NCBI GenBank assembly: GCA_037178675.1
Contig: JAYMGJ010000492.1
Coordinates: forward strand, 1-60,277
DNA: 60,277 nucleotides
Origin: Scleroderma bovista
Taxonomy: Eukaryota; Basidiomycota; Agaricomycetes; Boletales; Sclerodermataceae
Direction of reading: 5' to 3'
In this document: piece by piece, positions 11,095-22,661 of the stretch
Position numbering within the stretch: position 1 is the stretch's first letter
Layout of the letters: each line of letters opens with the position of its first letter
Program-made: the position numbers and the translations under genes
The notes under the pieces: generated by a model
What the model saw: the letters and a program-made list of their open reading frames with translations, nothing else
Told to the model about the DNA's origin: nothing
The model's database searches: none

Positions 11095-14000
11095 ATGTCT
11101 CCAGTACCTCGTAAGGAAAAAAGAAACAGAGCCAGAAACCATGGATCTGGTGGCTCCAGTCGCAGGTCTGGGCATGCGGGCATTGTAACCCACACCCCAG
11201 TCTGAACTAGAAGGGGACAAATAACCTATGAAGAGGTTCCCGCCTGGCAGTACTATCAAGCTTCTTCTACTGAAGAAGATGAGACTCCCGCAAGAAAAAG
11301 GATAAAATCACCAAGAGGGGCTGCTGAGGGTAGCCACCTTCTCAATGAGGTTTCTCAACTGATAGATGAGCAAGACCCTGCTGATTTCCTTGCATCTGTG
11401 AGGCGGAAAACCAAGGTCAAGACCATCTTTTAATTCAGTCCCATTGATTTTTTTATCTAGTAAAAGACCCAGAATGACTTTTTGTCGGAATGGATTCCCT
11501 GGTGAGCTCAGTATCTTTCAATAATCTTGGAGTGCAAACATCCTGCTTTGACCGAGGAATGTCAAGTTTGCCACCAGGTTACTGTTACTGCTAATATCCG
11601 ATGCCTTTCTTGTCAAACCAGTTATATGTGGTGTGGGCCCTGCGCTGTCACATCTCACATCCATAATCCCTTTCACCACATTCAACAATGGACCGGACGA
11701 TTTTATGATAATATCACCCTCCACAATCTTGGCTATGTCTTTAATTTAGGTCATAATTGAGCTCCATGCTCCAACAATATGTCAGAGTATGGGGGGGACT
11801 GGTTCTGTGATCAATTCACTGTTGTTCACTCTACTGGAATATTTGTACACCGTCTGAGGTGGTGTAGGTGCAATGATGCAAGTCTGGAAGACCGGCACCT
11901 CCAGCTGCTTTGGTCTTGCATATTCCCATCTACTGTCATTAGGCCCCAGACTGGATTCACCTTTGACATCCTGGATCATTTCCTCATTGATGCTCTGGAA
12001 TGCAAAACTTCTGCCCGGAGTTTCTATCAAAAGATCTGCCGTTTCTCAAATAACGCCTTTCCAGACTCCCTTCCGGTAAGTCTTTCAACTACAAACTTTC
12101 CTTCTATGCTACATGGTTTTATTTAGGATCATTATCGGGAATTGCTGAGGGTCTCTCGGATGTGGAGAGATCTCTCCAACAGGAAAAGGGCTGGCTTTGG
12201 TCACGATACAGAAAGGGATCCTAAACATGGGGAGTTGGCTGTATTTTGCCCTGCCTGCCCCCAATCAGGAATTAACTTGCCAGGTGACTGGAAGGATGTC
12301 TATACTGAGTTGGTTCTTTGTTATCTTTTGGAAAAGGCTTGACGGATTGATTATTATTCAAGGGATACTGTGGCTGTGTGATATGTGGTAGATGGAAACT
12401 TTACAGCTCAGCACATGAAGATGAGGAGGTCAGAATCGACGTTGCCTTGGCAGATGGACTAGGGTATATGGTTGAAGATGGCCCTTATCAGAACCATGTA
12501 TCATCAGCCCATGAGACCAAAGAAGTGCACATTTTGGATACCTGGACAACACCATTTCATCTTGATGAGTCAAACAGAAATCATCTTGTCAAAACCACTG
12601 TGCTGTAAATCAAGCAAATGTAAATCAGTCTAATCTCCGTGCCACTGGCATAGGGGCCACTGCCTGTGCAAGGCATGGTTGTTTTGTGCCCCATTCTGTA
12701 GTGGATTTTTATAAAGGGGAGCAGTGCGTCAAAATCCTTTATATATCAGAAGACAACTATACTGATGTACCAGAACTTAGGCAAAAAAATATTGATTACT
12801 CCATCTGTCAAGCACTTTCATATAACTCCGCAGGAATCACTAAAGCTCTCATTATTTATGACGTGGCTTGCCAGTGGTATGTGAAGTTTTCTCGGAGGGT
12901 AGAAGCATGTCCAGCCCTTCAGATCCCCAATGACATGGACATTGTCCCAGCAGTTGGCAAATTCCATCTCAGTGCCCATAAGTTGGATTGTTTTGCACGG
13001 TTCAGTCTCATGTTCATGCAGGGAGCTGGTCATATTGACAGTGAAATTTTGGAGACCCTCTGGGCCCCATTTAACAAGGTCTCTCCTATGGCCCGATCCA
13101 TGAGCCTGGCCCATAGACAGGAGGTATATGATGATCATATGAGAGACTCAAACTGGAAGAAACTGGTTGGGATAGGTTTATTTTTCTCTGTCTTTTAATT
13201 TGCACAAACTAATTCCTTGATTCTGCAGTCAAATCTCTATGCAAGAAATATCAAGCAGCTTGCAATGGTGTAAATTTGACCAGAGGCCCCTTTGAAGAGC
13301 TTACAGCTTCCTTGGATCCAAACAAAGTGGAAGAGTGGCAGAGAGCAGCTGATGATGCAGCATCCCAAAGGGGTGATGCCCTGGATATTTACAAACTCAA
13401 AATGGAAAAAGGTTAGCCGCCAGTTCTTGTCTCAACCATGAGAAAACTTGACTTATCTATCCATCCTTTCAGCACCTACCTTGGCTGAAATGAGACTGCA
13501 GTTAACGGAGTCAGGCCTATCTGTCAATGGCAGGGATGGATCAGTGGCTTGGTTGGTAGAGGGGATCAATATAGAGGAAGTGCAGTAGGCATCTTTCATA
13601 TACCAACCTTACATTTCCAGTGGCTGATATTTTGACAGGGATGTCTTGAGGTCGGAGATTTGCCTTCTGCCTACTACTCCATCTGCTACACAAAGGACTA
13701 CTGTTGCAGAGAAGCAACAAAGACTGCTTGCTAGAATCGTGAAGTTCCACAATTCTTGCAAGCATTTTATTGATGTGGTGGAGGCAGAGGACATTTTTGC
13801 CCTGCAAGATGACCCTGAATTTTGTGCAGATGAAATTGGAGGTCTTGATGAGGACTTTTGGAAAAGTTCAGCAGTTGAGGATGAACAGCCAGAGGATGAG
13901 GATGGTGATATTTTCCCAGAGAGTCAGGGATTGTGGATGCCATCCTCTATTGGGATCCAGACCACTCCTGCAGCAGGCTGGGAGGATTTGATTAAAGAGG

Positions 14001-14688
14001 AGTTGCAACTTCGAATTGGGCAAGCTAATGATTCACTACAGAGGCTTAGGACACACCTGGGGGAAAAGTCGGTCCTGTATAGGATTTATGTCCGGAGGTC
14101 AACTTCAGTGCAAACTGACACAAGGGCAAGGAATGATATCCAAAAGATTGGATTGAAGGTCAACAGGGATGTCCACAGCTATCAAAGGGCTCAGAATGCC
14201 ATGGTGAATCTGGGGGCTTCTGACACCATTTTGGCAAAGTATCAGGTTTTGTCCCGTGAAGATTTGGTTCTTCTGCGGGACATGACTGAGGAGAACAGGG
14301 TTGGTCAAGGATCTGAGGTGCTACCTTGGTTCTGGCAGGTTGGGGGGATGAATACAGATCCCAGATCTGAATGGGATGACAAATGTGAGTTGTCTGCAAT
14401 TGCGAAGGCATGACTGGAAGTCCAGTGACATCTGTAAAGTTTTAAGGGTCAGTTGGCTGAAGGCAAAGGCAAGGTATGATAGATGGAGCGAGGAACTCAG
14501 AATGGTACAACACGAGATGTTCTGGACCACTCTATGGTTCAGATGTTAGGAAAAGAAGTGGGAGAGAAGGTTTACAGTGAACACACAGCCTGGGCATCAG
14601 GCATATGCTGCAAAGCAGCAGGCCCTTTGGGGAAATTTTGTGAAGAAGGCTGAGGAGGGTTTCAAAGGGAAAATGGCTGCATTTGGCT
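11095..14688 (+). pseudogene. KDZ transposase (Kyakuja-Dileera-Zisupton), decayed
   Basis: This is a DDE-type DNA transposase gene with several introns. The N-terminal basic exon starts at 11095. Next comes a Cys cluster typical of KDZ proteins (CQVC...CLSC...WCGPC, about 11.56-11.65 kb), then FDILDHF and YRELLRVSRMWRDLSNRKRAG (about 12.14 kb) and VFCPACPQSGINLPGDW (about 12.25 kb). The RNase H-like core follows: VVDGNF with Asp at 12391-12393, IYDVACQW with Asp at 12860-12862, and GHIDSEILETLW with Glu at 13043-13045. FHLSAHKLDC and DDHMRDSNWKKLVG follow, then a long C-terminal region to 14688 with an acidic patch (EDEQPEDEDGD). Damage: TGA at 11203-11205 where Arg is expected, a frameshift near 12437, and stops after 14413. 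The gene is downstream of, and co-oriented with, the TET/JBP-like gene. I could not find terminal inverted repeats. Confidence 0.85.
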
Positions 14689-16415
14689 AGTCTGTGTTTC
14701 CCCTTGCTTCATAACAATGTGTGTTAGTTTGGCTAAGTTTGGCCAGTTGCATGAACCAAATGATGTGTTTACAAGTTGGCTTTGTGGCCCATACTGTTTC
14801 TGTGTGATTGAGTTGCACCGGCCAGGACAGTCTCTGCCACTTGTGGTATTGAGGCCACGGACCAGTCTCCCTTGTGTGGAAAAATGCCATCCGGTTGGTG
14901 GAAGATTTACAGACAATGTCTAGTTGGGCCCAGGCAGCCGCAGCTGTTCTACAAGGGAAGGTGTGTGTCAGCCTTCATCCCCGCATGGCGGCCTGCATGC
15001 CCGTCACACAGCCGCACGGGTTATTACAGAGCACCCATTGTTTGGCCGGCACGATCTGTACATAGCCCGCCAAGATCTGGCCGCCTTTCCGTTACAAACA
15101 TATATATTCTAATACAGCACAGGCCGGGACTGCTCCTGCAATAAAGCTGTATTTTGTTATTCTCCTGGCCACTATGAATACTGCCGGAGTATAGCGCACA
15201 GGCCTGTCCTTTACCTGTGCCACCGGCCTGCACTGCTTGTACATTTGAATCTGTATCAGCCAGGCCCATTGCTGTGTACCTTTGCTGAGTGCCGGCTGTA
15301 CATAGCTGTATGGTTCATTCCCTCCAGCCGCCCCTAGATCGCAGGGTAAAACACTGCCGGCCACACCTGCATATGCGGTACGCTCACCCAGTACTTCACC
15401 TAGTCTTGACTACCCACTCAACCCAATCAGTAGTGAGCTATGTAAATTAAATGAGAAAATACAAGGTATGGTTTTTGTCTTTGGGTTCTTGAAATAGTGA
15501 GTGCAAATGAATGTCATTGAGATTACTAACCACTACTACTCTAAGTAACTAAATAAATAATAAAATCTACTTTTGTTTGTCTTTGGGGTGAGGCGTGAAT
15601 GCATGACTTCCACGCAGTTTGTCGCCTTGGGAAGTCGTGTTACACCCGTAGATTATCATGTTGGCACCTCCCACTGATCCATACTCTCCATTGTCAGGTT
15701 CCTGAGGCTCCCCCTGCATTCTACATTCAAAGGTAAGTTGACTAAACCTTACTAGTTGCTCTCAAGGTGTCCAAGTCGACCGCGATGCGTTGACGTGTCC
15801 AGGCTGAGTTTTCTTGGCTTCTGGCGTTCAACTAATGTTTATAGGTTCGATCTTGGTACGATCAGGACACCTGGGTATACTGGGTATACGCACTAGATAG
15901 TATCATTTTGATGGGTTCCAGAATGTCTGCTTGGCGTTGATGTGCTCTAGGTCAGTCTGCTGTTTTCCGCTTTGCTGACGTTAATATGATTGATATTGTA
16001 TCTTAGCCTTGCCTTCACCATTTAACGAGCCCGTATGGACGCTGTGCAAGTTGGACTTGTTGCCCTGATGACACAGGTAAGTTTCCTATTCTTTTTCTTT
16101 GCCTGTAGTGCAAGTGCTGTAGGGGGGGTTGGGTGTTGCTGCTGCCTCAGGTGAGGCATGCTCGACCCAGGGGCTTCTGGAGGTCTGGCAGAGCTCCCAG
16201 GGACTGGGGAGACTAGAGGAAGTAGGGAGAGTAGAGGTGTTCAGTCATTCCAGGACTGAGATCAAACATATACAGAGGAAAGAGGGAAGTTGCTTAGTAA
16301 GCTAAGTACAAGCCTACATAGCTAAGGTAAGAGTCCAGTATCAGTACTACCAATTCTACACCTAGAGACAGGACTGTCTCTACAGTGCTGACTCTCTCCA
16401 GCTCACAGTGCTGCG
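14689..16415. other. gene-poor spacer after the KDZ gene, GGCC-rich in its first half
   Basis: At 14.8-15.4 kb, motifs such as CCGGCCTGCAC, GGCCGGCACG and CAGGCCTGTCC recur without a fixed period; they may be subterminal repeats of the KDZ element or of the 18.8-22.5 kb satellite family. From 15.4 to 16.4 kb I see no gene. A 14-codon ATG frame at 16034 ending in a GTAAGT donor is too short to call. Confidence 0.3.
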
Positions 16416-16552
16416 ATGACTCGAAGCGAGTCAACATTGCCACTGCTCGTTGTGCCATCCATGTTTGCCTGGTCTGCCAGCTCCTTTGACTTTGGCGCTC
16501 TCGTCTGTACCCTCACGCACAGTCTTGACTCGCCCGAAGACAATCTGTCAAC

Positions 16553-17745
16553 TTATGGTCTCCAGCGCCTCGACTGGCATGTCCCGCAGTGCGTATACTT
16601 TGATATCATCCGTGGTAACCCTTCTCCATTGATTAGCAGGTCTGGACATTGTGATTTCATGCAGAACTGGTGAGTTTGGCATTTTTGAGCCCGTTTGATG
16701 TGTTCCGTTCCGTTTACAGCAGTTTCTCTCGTTGCCAACGGTCTGCCCTTCCATGCACTCCCTGAAGATGTTTGGCTCTTCGGTGGCCCGTTTTCAATAG
16801 GTATATCTGCCGGTTTTGATCTCTGTTGGGGCATACTGACGATTTCTGGTGCTTTTGCAGATTTATTCGTGTCAGTTTGAGCACTTGGCACATCTGTGTG
16901 CCTGCTCGATCCGTCTATTTGACTCCTAATGCCATCCATCACACCTACCAGCCATTTCGGATGTATTAGACAGATGCTTCGCATCTGCTCCATTTCCAGG
17001 ACAGTTTGTGCGATTTGCTTGCCAACCCATCTGTCAAGTCCGGGTCTACTCCGGTAAGAGGTCCAGTCAAGTCCGGACGAGAGCGGACGAAGGAGGAGGG
17101 CAGATGCTGGACAAGAGATTAGTCCGGCCGGAGTTGGTGACCGATTGGGTTCAACAACTAAGGACAACGAGCGTTGACCCCTTGCGTAGGTTCCGGTCAA
17201 GGGAAGGAGACGGAGACGGAGGCGGAGATGGACGAGAACAGGAGTAGTGACTTATGTTGATTTCAGACTGAGGAGTACAGGATAAACTACAGAGTACTTA
17301 TACTAAGTAAGAACTAGGGTCGAGTATATACGGTGACAAGTAAACAGCCTGAAAGACGGACAAGGGACAACCGGAGAAAGTACTAGGTCAGGTCCGATGA
17401 AAATAAAGTCAGGTCCGGGTAAAATAAATCAGGTCCGGTGAAAATGCTACAAGGTATATGATATATCAAGTTCACGGAGAACTCACGTCAAGGCAGGGTA
17501 AACGGCGAGGTGTGGTAACGAGCGAATAGAGGATAGTCCAAGGGTCGTACTTAACGGAGGCATATCTGCGCGAGCGTGACCGGAGTAAGTGTTGAGCGAC
17601 TGGAGTTGAGCTGTAGAGTTGCGATGCGACCGGAGTGACTGGATAAGACCCGGAGTTGGGCATGGTCGTAACACCATCCCTCTAAGGTGTACACCCGGTG
17701 TTTTACCGCCGCCTGGACTCTCTGATTTGATTGATATGGGTACAA
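16553..17745 (-). pseudogene. possible small gene split by a solo LTR
   Basis: On the minus strand the frame beginning near 17745 (MYPYQSNQRV...VYTLEG) runs into the LTR at 17673. If the LTR and one CCATC duplication are removed, it continues in the same frame as WVGKQIAQTVLEMEQM and so on for about 160 codons to 16553, ending near a CGTC motif (THCGTCQSRRWRP). The alternative upstream frame (MDSDPDREVEPADTLDEA, from 17806) would join a frame that stops soon after. I recognise no family. The continuity across an insertion is the only evidence that this was coding. Confidence 0.35.
17032..17673 (-). mobile_element. solo LTR, 642 bp, CCATC target duplication
   Basis: Read on the minus strand it starts TGTTACGACC and ends with TTGACA. 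Perfect 5-bp duplications CCATC flank it at 17027-17031 and 17674-17678. It shares GAGTATATACGGTGACAAGT with the 1.2-kb solo LTR family elsewhere in the window, so it is a diverged or shorter relative. No internal region or second LTR is present. Confidence 0.85.
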
Positions 17746-18006
17746 GTCTGTCTGCCTCGTCTAAGGTGTCCGCAGGCTCCACCTCTCTGTCTGGATCACT
17801 GTCCATCCCAGCTAATTACTGTAAACAAATAGATAACATGTGTACATAGTTATATGTCCAAAACCGGCCAGCTGGCACGAGCCATACGGCCCACTGATCT
17901 AGGTATGCCATAGGTGCATCCCGGCACATGAATTGTGTGGCTGTGCTGGCCGGTACCGCTCCTGCGGTTGGCAAGTTTCATTTTTTTCTCACCATCCATT
18001 GAGCAA

Positions 18007-18014
18007 TATAAATA
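18007..18014 (+). promoter_or_regulatory. TATA box of the zinc-finger gene
   Basis: TATAAATA lies 53 bp upstream of the ATG at 18067, a usual leader spacing for a fungal gene. Confidence 0.5.
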
Positions 18015-18066
18015 CCTTCAGCTGGCTACTGGCATGTGAATTCTCCCTTTCCTCACTCCATTCACC

Positions 18067-18703
18067 ATGGCCAGCTTTGAATATGGACCCTTGCCTGACT
18101 CCATTGACTTTAACCTAGGTTGGTATTGTTTCATTCATTCATTGATATCCTTTTCACATTCTTAGATGATTATTTTCATGAATCATCTGGTTTGCATGGG
18201 CAACTTTCCCAATTTGTCTTCCCTGAGGATATGGTTGCCACTGAGCCTTTGTATGACCCTGGTATGTGTTGCTGCAGTCAGATATGTAATGAATGCTAAT
18301 GCACTGTCAGCTATCTTGGTCAATGACCCACCTTTTACAAACCCCCATCCTCCCACACCTGCCCCTGAGTGCCCTGTACTTGTGACCATTCCAGAGGCAG
18401 AGGCCTGTATGTGTTACTCAGTTTCAGTAGTGGATACATACTAACCTTTGCTTTCTGCAAGCCAACCCTATCCCCCCTGCATCCTACCAATGCAACATCA
18501 CCCCTGGATGTCCCATACCCCTTCAAGCAGACTCTGCAGACATCTGGAACCATCTTAAGGTTCATGGTATGCTGTACAAGATGAGTGAGAAAGCTGCCTG
18601 TCCCTGGCTTGGCTGTGGCAAGCCTATTTTATGGAATAACATTGCAAGGCATATTAGGGAATGTCATCTAGGTATTGGGCACAGCCAAAGGGTCAGAGCA
18701 TAG
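18067..18703 (+). CDS. 161-aa zinc-finger protein, four exons, apparently intact
   Basis: Exons are 18067-18118, 18166-18261, 18311-18406 and 18462-18703. All introns are GT-AG, 47-55 nt, and all splices are in phase 1; total 486 nt with stop TAG. The ATG context is CACCATGGCC. The N-terminal half is acidic and Pro-rich. The C-terminal half has a Cys pair with downstream His pair (YQCNITPGCP...WNHLKVHG) and a C2H2-like unit (CPWLGCGKPILWNNIARHIRECH spans about 23 residues; key residues are the two Cys and the two His). Such proteins are common in Agaricomycetes and may be transcription factors or transposon-derived DNA-binding proteins. It lies between a damaged gene and a satellite, and is one of few genes here without any visible lesion. 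Confidence 0.7.
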
Positions 18704-18789
18704 ATGACTGGTCTGTACAATTGTAATGAATGTGGTGTCATTTGTAGAAATACAATGAACCTTTGCAAAATAGTTTCCTGTCTTACAGT

Positions 18790-19694
18790 CATTGGACCAT
18801 ACAATGCTGTCCCTGGCCGAACATAGTTCTGCCTCCTGGCCAAATGGAGCCTGTCACTGCACCGGCCTGATCCACCTCTGCGCTTCTTCATCACATGGCC
18901 TGACCCACCTGTACATGTCATCAAGTTCCGGCCCGTCCCATCCCTACATTGTTCTAAAATACAGCAGTTGGGCCAGCCTGTCTCACCTCTGCATGTCTCT
19001 GCATCGCGGCCTGACCCACTGCTACGGTGGTCAACCATATGCCAATTACACCGGCCTGTCCCATCAGTGCAGTTCTTTATATTACGGCCTAACCCACCTT
19101 TACATCTTTCGACCATACCACATTTCTGCTGGCCTGACACAGTTCTATGTTGTTCCGCCATGCAACATTGGCACTGGCCTGTCCCACCTTTGCATTTCTG
19201 CAAATGATGGCCGGACACTGCCTTATGTCACTTGACCATGCAACCCATCCACTGGCCTGACCAATCCCTACGTTGTTCAACCATACAACACTTCTTCTGG
19301 CCTGACCCACATGTACATTTTTTGGCCACACAAGACTTGTGCCGGCCTGTCCCATCTTTGCAGTTCTTCACAATACAGCCTAAACCATCTTTACGTTTTC
19401 CTACCATACAACATTTCTGCTGGCCTGACCCACCTCTGCATCTCTCTGCATCACGGCATGACCCACCACTACGGTGGTCAACCATATGCCAATTACACCG
19501 GCCTGTCCCATCTTTGCAGTTCTTCACAATATGGCCTAACCCATCTTTACGTTTTCCTACCATACAACATTTCTGCATATGATGGCCTGATCTAGCCTTA
19601 CATTATTTGATCATGCAACACATGCGCCGGCCTGACCCGTCCCTACATTGCTCAGCCATATAACATTTGTGTTGGCCTGTCCCATCTTTCCGGT
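18790..19694. repeat. GGCCTG satellite, left part
   Basis: Units begin GGCCTGACCCACCTTTACA or GGCCTGTCCCATCTTTGCA and alternate in length, mostly 33 and 45 bp, giving a higher-order period near 78 bp. Both lengths are multiples of three, so frames stay open on both strands (Cys/Gly-rich on minus, His/Leu/Ser-rich on plus). The array continues at 21775 after an LTR-like insertion. Confidence 0.85.
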
Positions 19695-21769
19695 GTGAGT
19701 CAAAGTGTGGATTTGGGTCAGAGTAATAACCCAAACACAACACCAACAAAGGACTACAAATATGTGCAAGTGGTGGTTTACCTCCGCGGTGTCCAAAGAG
19801 GATGTGCTGAGGAGGGGGGAAGGGGATCTACACCAACAGGGTGATGCAGACGATGATGCAGGATACTCCTGGGGTACAGGAGCAATAGGTGATGAAGGGG
19901 TCAGGGGTCTGGACTCTTCCTAAAGCCTAGGAAGTGTCAAAGCAGGGATTGGGCTGACAGAGACTGAAGTAGTGATACTACACCTAGAGGTTGGTGCAGC
20001 AAAGGGGCAGGAATGCCTCTGATGTCCAGAGGCGAGGAAGATTGACTGGTATGAAGCCTAGACTCCACTTGAGCCTAGTATAAAGAATAGATCTTGAATA
20101 ACTTGGATAAACTTGACAATATTGAGCCTTTAGACCTTCACTGAAGCCTACAAGGACTCAAAGACTGAAGGGATACTGATTGAGAGAGTCTGAGAGAGGG
20201 ATAATTTCGTGCAATTGGGTCTTTTTTTCACTGGGCTGAGCCCAGGAGTTTAAATACATGGGGGGGCACAGCATTAAAGTACAAAAAGAGAAGGGAGTAA
20301 GCAGAATTTGTCAAGGATTGGTAAGGGATTGGTAAGAGCTTTGTAAGGGGTTTGTAAGTGATCAGTAAGCAAGGGATAAGCAGGAATGAGTAAGCATAGG
20401 AAGCATGAATAAGCTGCATGACAAGATTGATTGGTAAGGGAGTGGGTCATCAGCTGAGTAATATACCAAAAATGCGAAAGGGATAGAGTAATACTGATGA
20501 CAAGAGAGCATCAGTAAGCAAGGGATGAGTCACTGCACAGCAGAAGGAGTCATTGATGCACAGCCTAAGAAGTTTGATGGGGGGCTGTGTACCATCAGGA
20601 ATTTGATGGGACAACAATGGGGAAGATCTGAGATAAACAGGGGGATTGATCCGAGACAAAACAGCCACAAGAAGGGTACCAGGGGTCCAGAGGTCTTTTG
20701 GGGGGTCAGCATACACTAAGGTATAGTGCATGTGTTCTAGCGCCGCTGAAGCACAACCATGGGCTCCCTTGATGAGCTCTCTTCTGGGAAAGAACATGAG
20801 AGGGTTCTTCTTCCTAATAGCACTATAAAGTGGGGGCATAACTGTCATGGTGCTGGGGGACGTCATCTGAAAGTAGGGAAGTGGATAGAGTATTGAATTC
20901 AATGCATCCAGAGAAGTGAGACGAACAACAGAGGAAGATGGACATGGCAAGTATCTGGGAGGAAGGGACCATAGGCTGAGGGCTCAGGGGACACAGAGAC
21001 GACCAGAGAAGACTTCTCAAGCTTGACAATAGACCTAAGATGACCAAAGTACGTCCTTGACGCAAGACTGACAAGGAGAACGCGCTGACCGAGAATGAGA
21101 GGGACTGAGGGAGCAGGCTGGGAAGATATGTGCCAGGCAGTGCACAGGAACTTTGGGAGAGGCTGTCCTAAGAGCAGGACATAGTGGAGATCTGCAGCAA
21201 TAGCGGAGAAATGATCCAGAGAAAATACGGACTCCATAGTGAGCAATGAAGCAAATGTCTGGATTGTGGGAGGAATATCTCTGTGGGAAATGAACACATT
21301 TGCGTCAGAACTTGACAGGCAGATAGACCACGTTCTAGGCTCTCTGACGGTATAGTCACGTGCCTGATAGCTTCAGAAACAATGGAGCTATTCAAAATAT
21401 TGGAATGCCGGCACTGGGCGCCTAAAAATGACATTTGGGCACTAAAAATCATTTCTTCTCTTTCTCCTTCGTTTCTCCATCAATTCTTCGGCTTCTTTGA
21501 TCGTTCTGGTATGGGAGTTGGACTGCAGATGTGTGCATTCCTTTCTCATACCACAATTGATGTTATTCCTTCAGTTTCTTCTGCTTCTTGGCAGTTCTTG
21601 TGCGATAGATGACTGTCTGCATTGGCATTCATTTCTCGCATCAGGATAGTCTTCTTGTGCGATAGATGGCTACAATGAGGGTCCGTTGTGCTTATCCTTC
21701 GCATAAGGATCATTCGATATAGGCGTTATCTTCCATGTTCACTGTACCAAACCTGTTTGGTGCGTGACA
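19695..21769 (-). mobile_element. 2.1-kb LTR-like element (family A/B/C), minus orientation
   Basis: Read on the minus strand it starts TGTCACGCACCAAACAGG and ends near TTTGACTCAC. Flanks CCGGT at 19690-19694 and 21770-21774 form a 5-bp duplication (equally written ACCGG on the other strand). It shares start, end and an internal 112-codon frame with the element at 24518-26833 and its first 300 bp with the one at 59972. A TATA-like AATTTAAATAC-type site lies near the 3' end. It behaves like a very long solo LTR, but the 3' end does not show the usual CA at exactly this border, so the class is not settled. Confidence 0.7.
20899..21237 (-). CDS. conserved 112-aa open frame inside the LTR-like element
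   Basis: Begins MESVFSLDHFSAIAADLHY. The copy in the other element (25139-25477) is also exactly 112 aa with no indel, and most differences are conservative (I/V, E/D, K/R, L/I). Later motifs shared by both are QPAPSVPL, TYFGHL and LVVSVSPE. This pattern suggests selection on the protein before the copies died. No known domain is visible. It could be the start of a Gag encoded in the LTR or a small element-specific protein. Confidence 0.55.
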   Translation of the reverse strand: MESVFSLDHFSAIAADLHYVLLLGQPLPKFLCTAWHISSQPAPSVPLILGQRVLLVSLASRTYFGHLRSIVKLEKSSLVVSVSPEPSAYGPFLPDTCHVHLPLLFVSLLWMH

Positions 21770-21774
21770 CCGGT

Positions 21775-22500
21775 TCTTCATATTACAGCCTAACCCACCT
21801 TTACGTATTCCTACAATACAAGACATCTGCCGGCCTGAGCCAGATTTATGTTGTTTGACTATACAGCCCTGTCACTGGCCTGACCCTATTGTACATTTCT
21901 GCATATGGTGGCCTGATCCAGCCTTATGTTGTTTGATCATTCAACACATGTGCTGGCCTGACCAATCCCTACATTTCTCTTGTGCTGGCCTGTCCCATGT
22001 GTCCATTGTTTGACTATTGAACACTTATGCCAGCCTGACCTACTTCTGCATTTCTTCATAGTTTGGCCTGACTGCCCTCAACATCACTCAATCATTCAAC
22101 ACTTGCGGTGGCCGGGCCCCTTTGTGCAGTTGTCCACAGTGCGGCCTTACCCAGCTTTACATTGTTTGACTATACAACCTCACACTGGCCTGTTCCATCT
22201 ATACATGTCCATACACCCCAGCTTGACCCATGCTTATGGCACTCCACCATACAATACCTGCATCGGCCTGTTCCAGCTTTGCCTTCCTGCAACCCGTGGC
22301 CTGACCCATGCCTACATTGTCTTCCCATATAACAGTTGCCCTGGCCTGTCTGAGATGTGCATTGTTACACATCCCAGCCCCACCCTACCTTACCATTATC
22401 AGTTGTCCCAGTTGTGCGGATGTCGGCCGGCATCGGCTAGACCCACCTTTGCAGGCATTTGTACACATCCGATGACCCACTTTTGCAAGGGTTTGTGACT
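21775..22500. repeat. GGCCTG satellite, right part
   Basis: Continuation of the array at 18790-19694: units such as GGCCTGACCCTATTGTACAT and GGCCTGTTCCATCTATACAT at 33-45 bp spacing. The sequence resumes in register after the 2.1-kb insertion. It ends just before the hAT pseudogene, so it may be the subterminal repeat region of that hAT element. Confidence 0.8.
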
Positions 22501-22661
22501 GAACTATGTGTATAGAACAGCTCAGGAGGCAGTGGACTGCCTCCTTCTATGCCTTTTTCTCACCTGTTCCAGCCATTGAACATATCGAGGGGAGGCATTC
22601 TCATGTCTTCAAATGCATCAAAAATAATTGTTGACACAAAGTGTGGTCCTTTCTTGATAGC

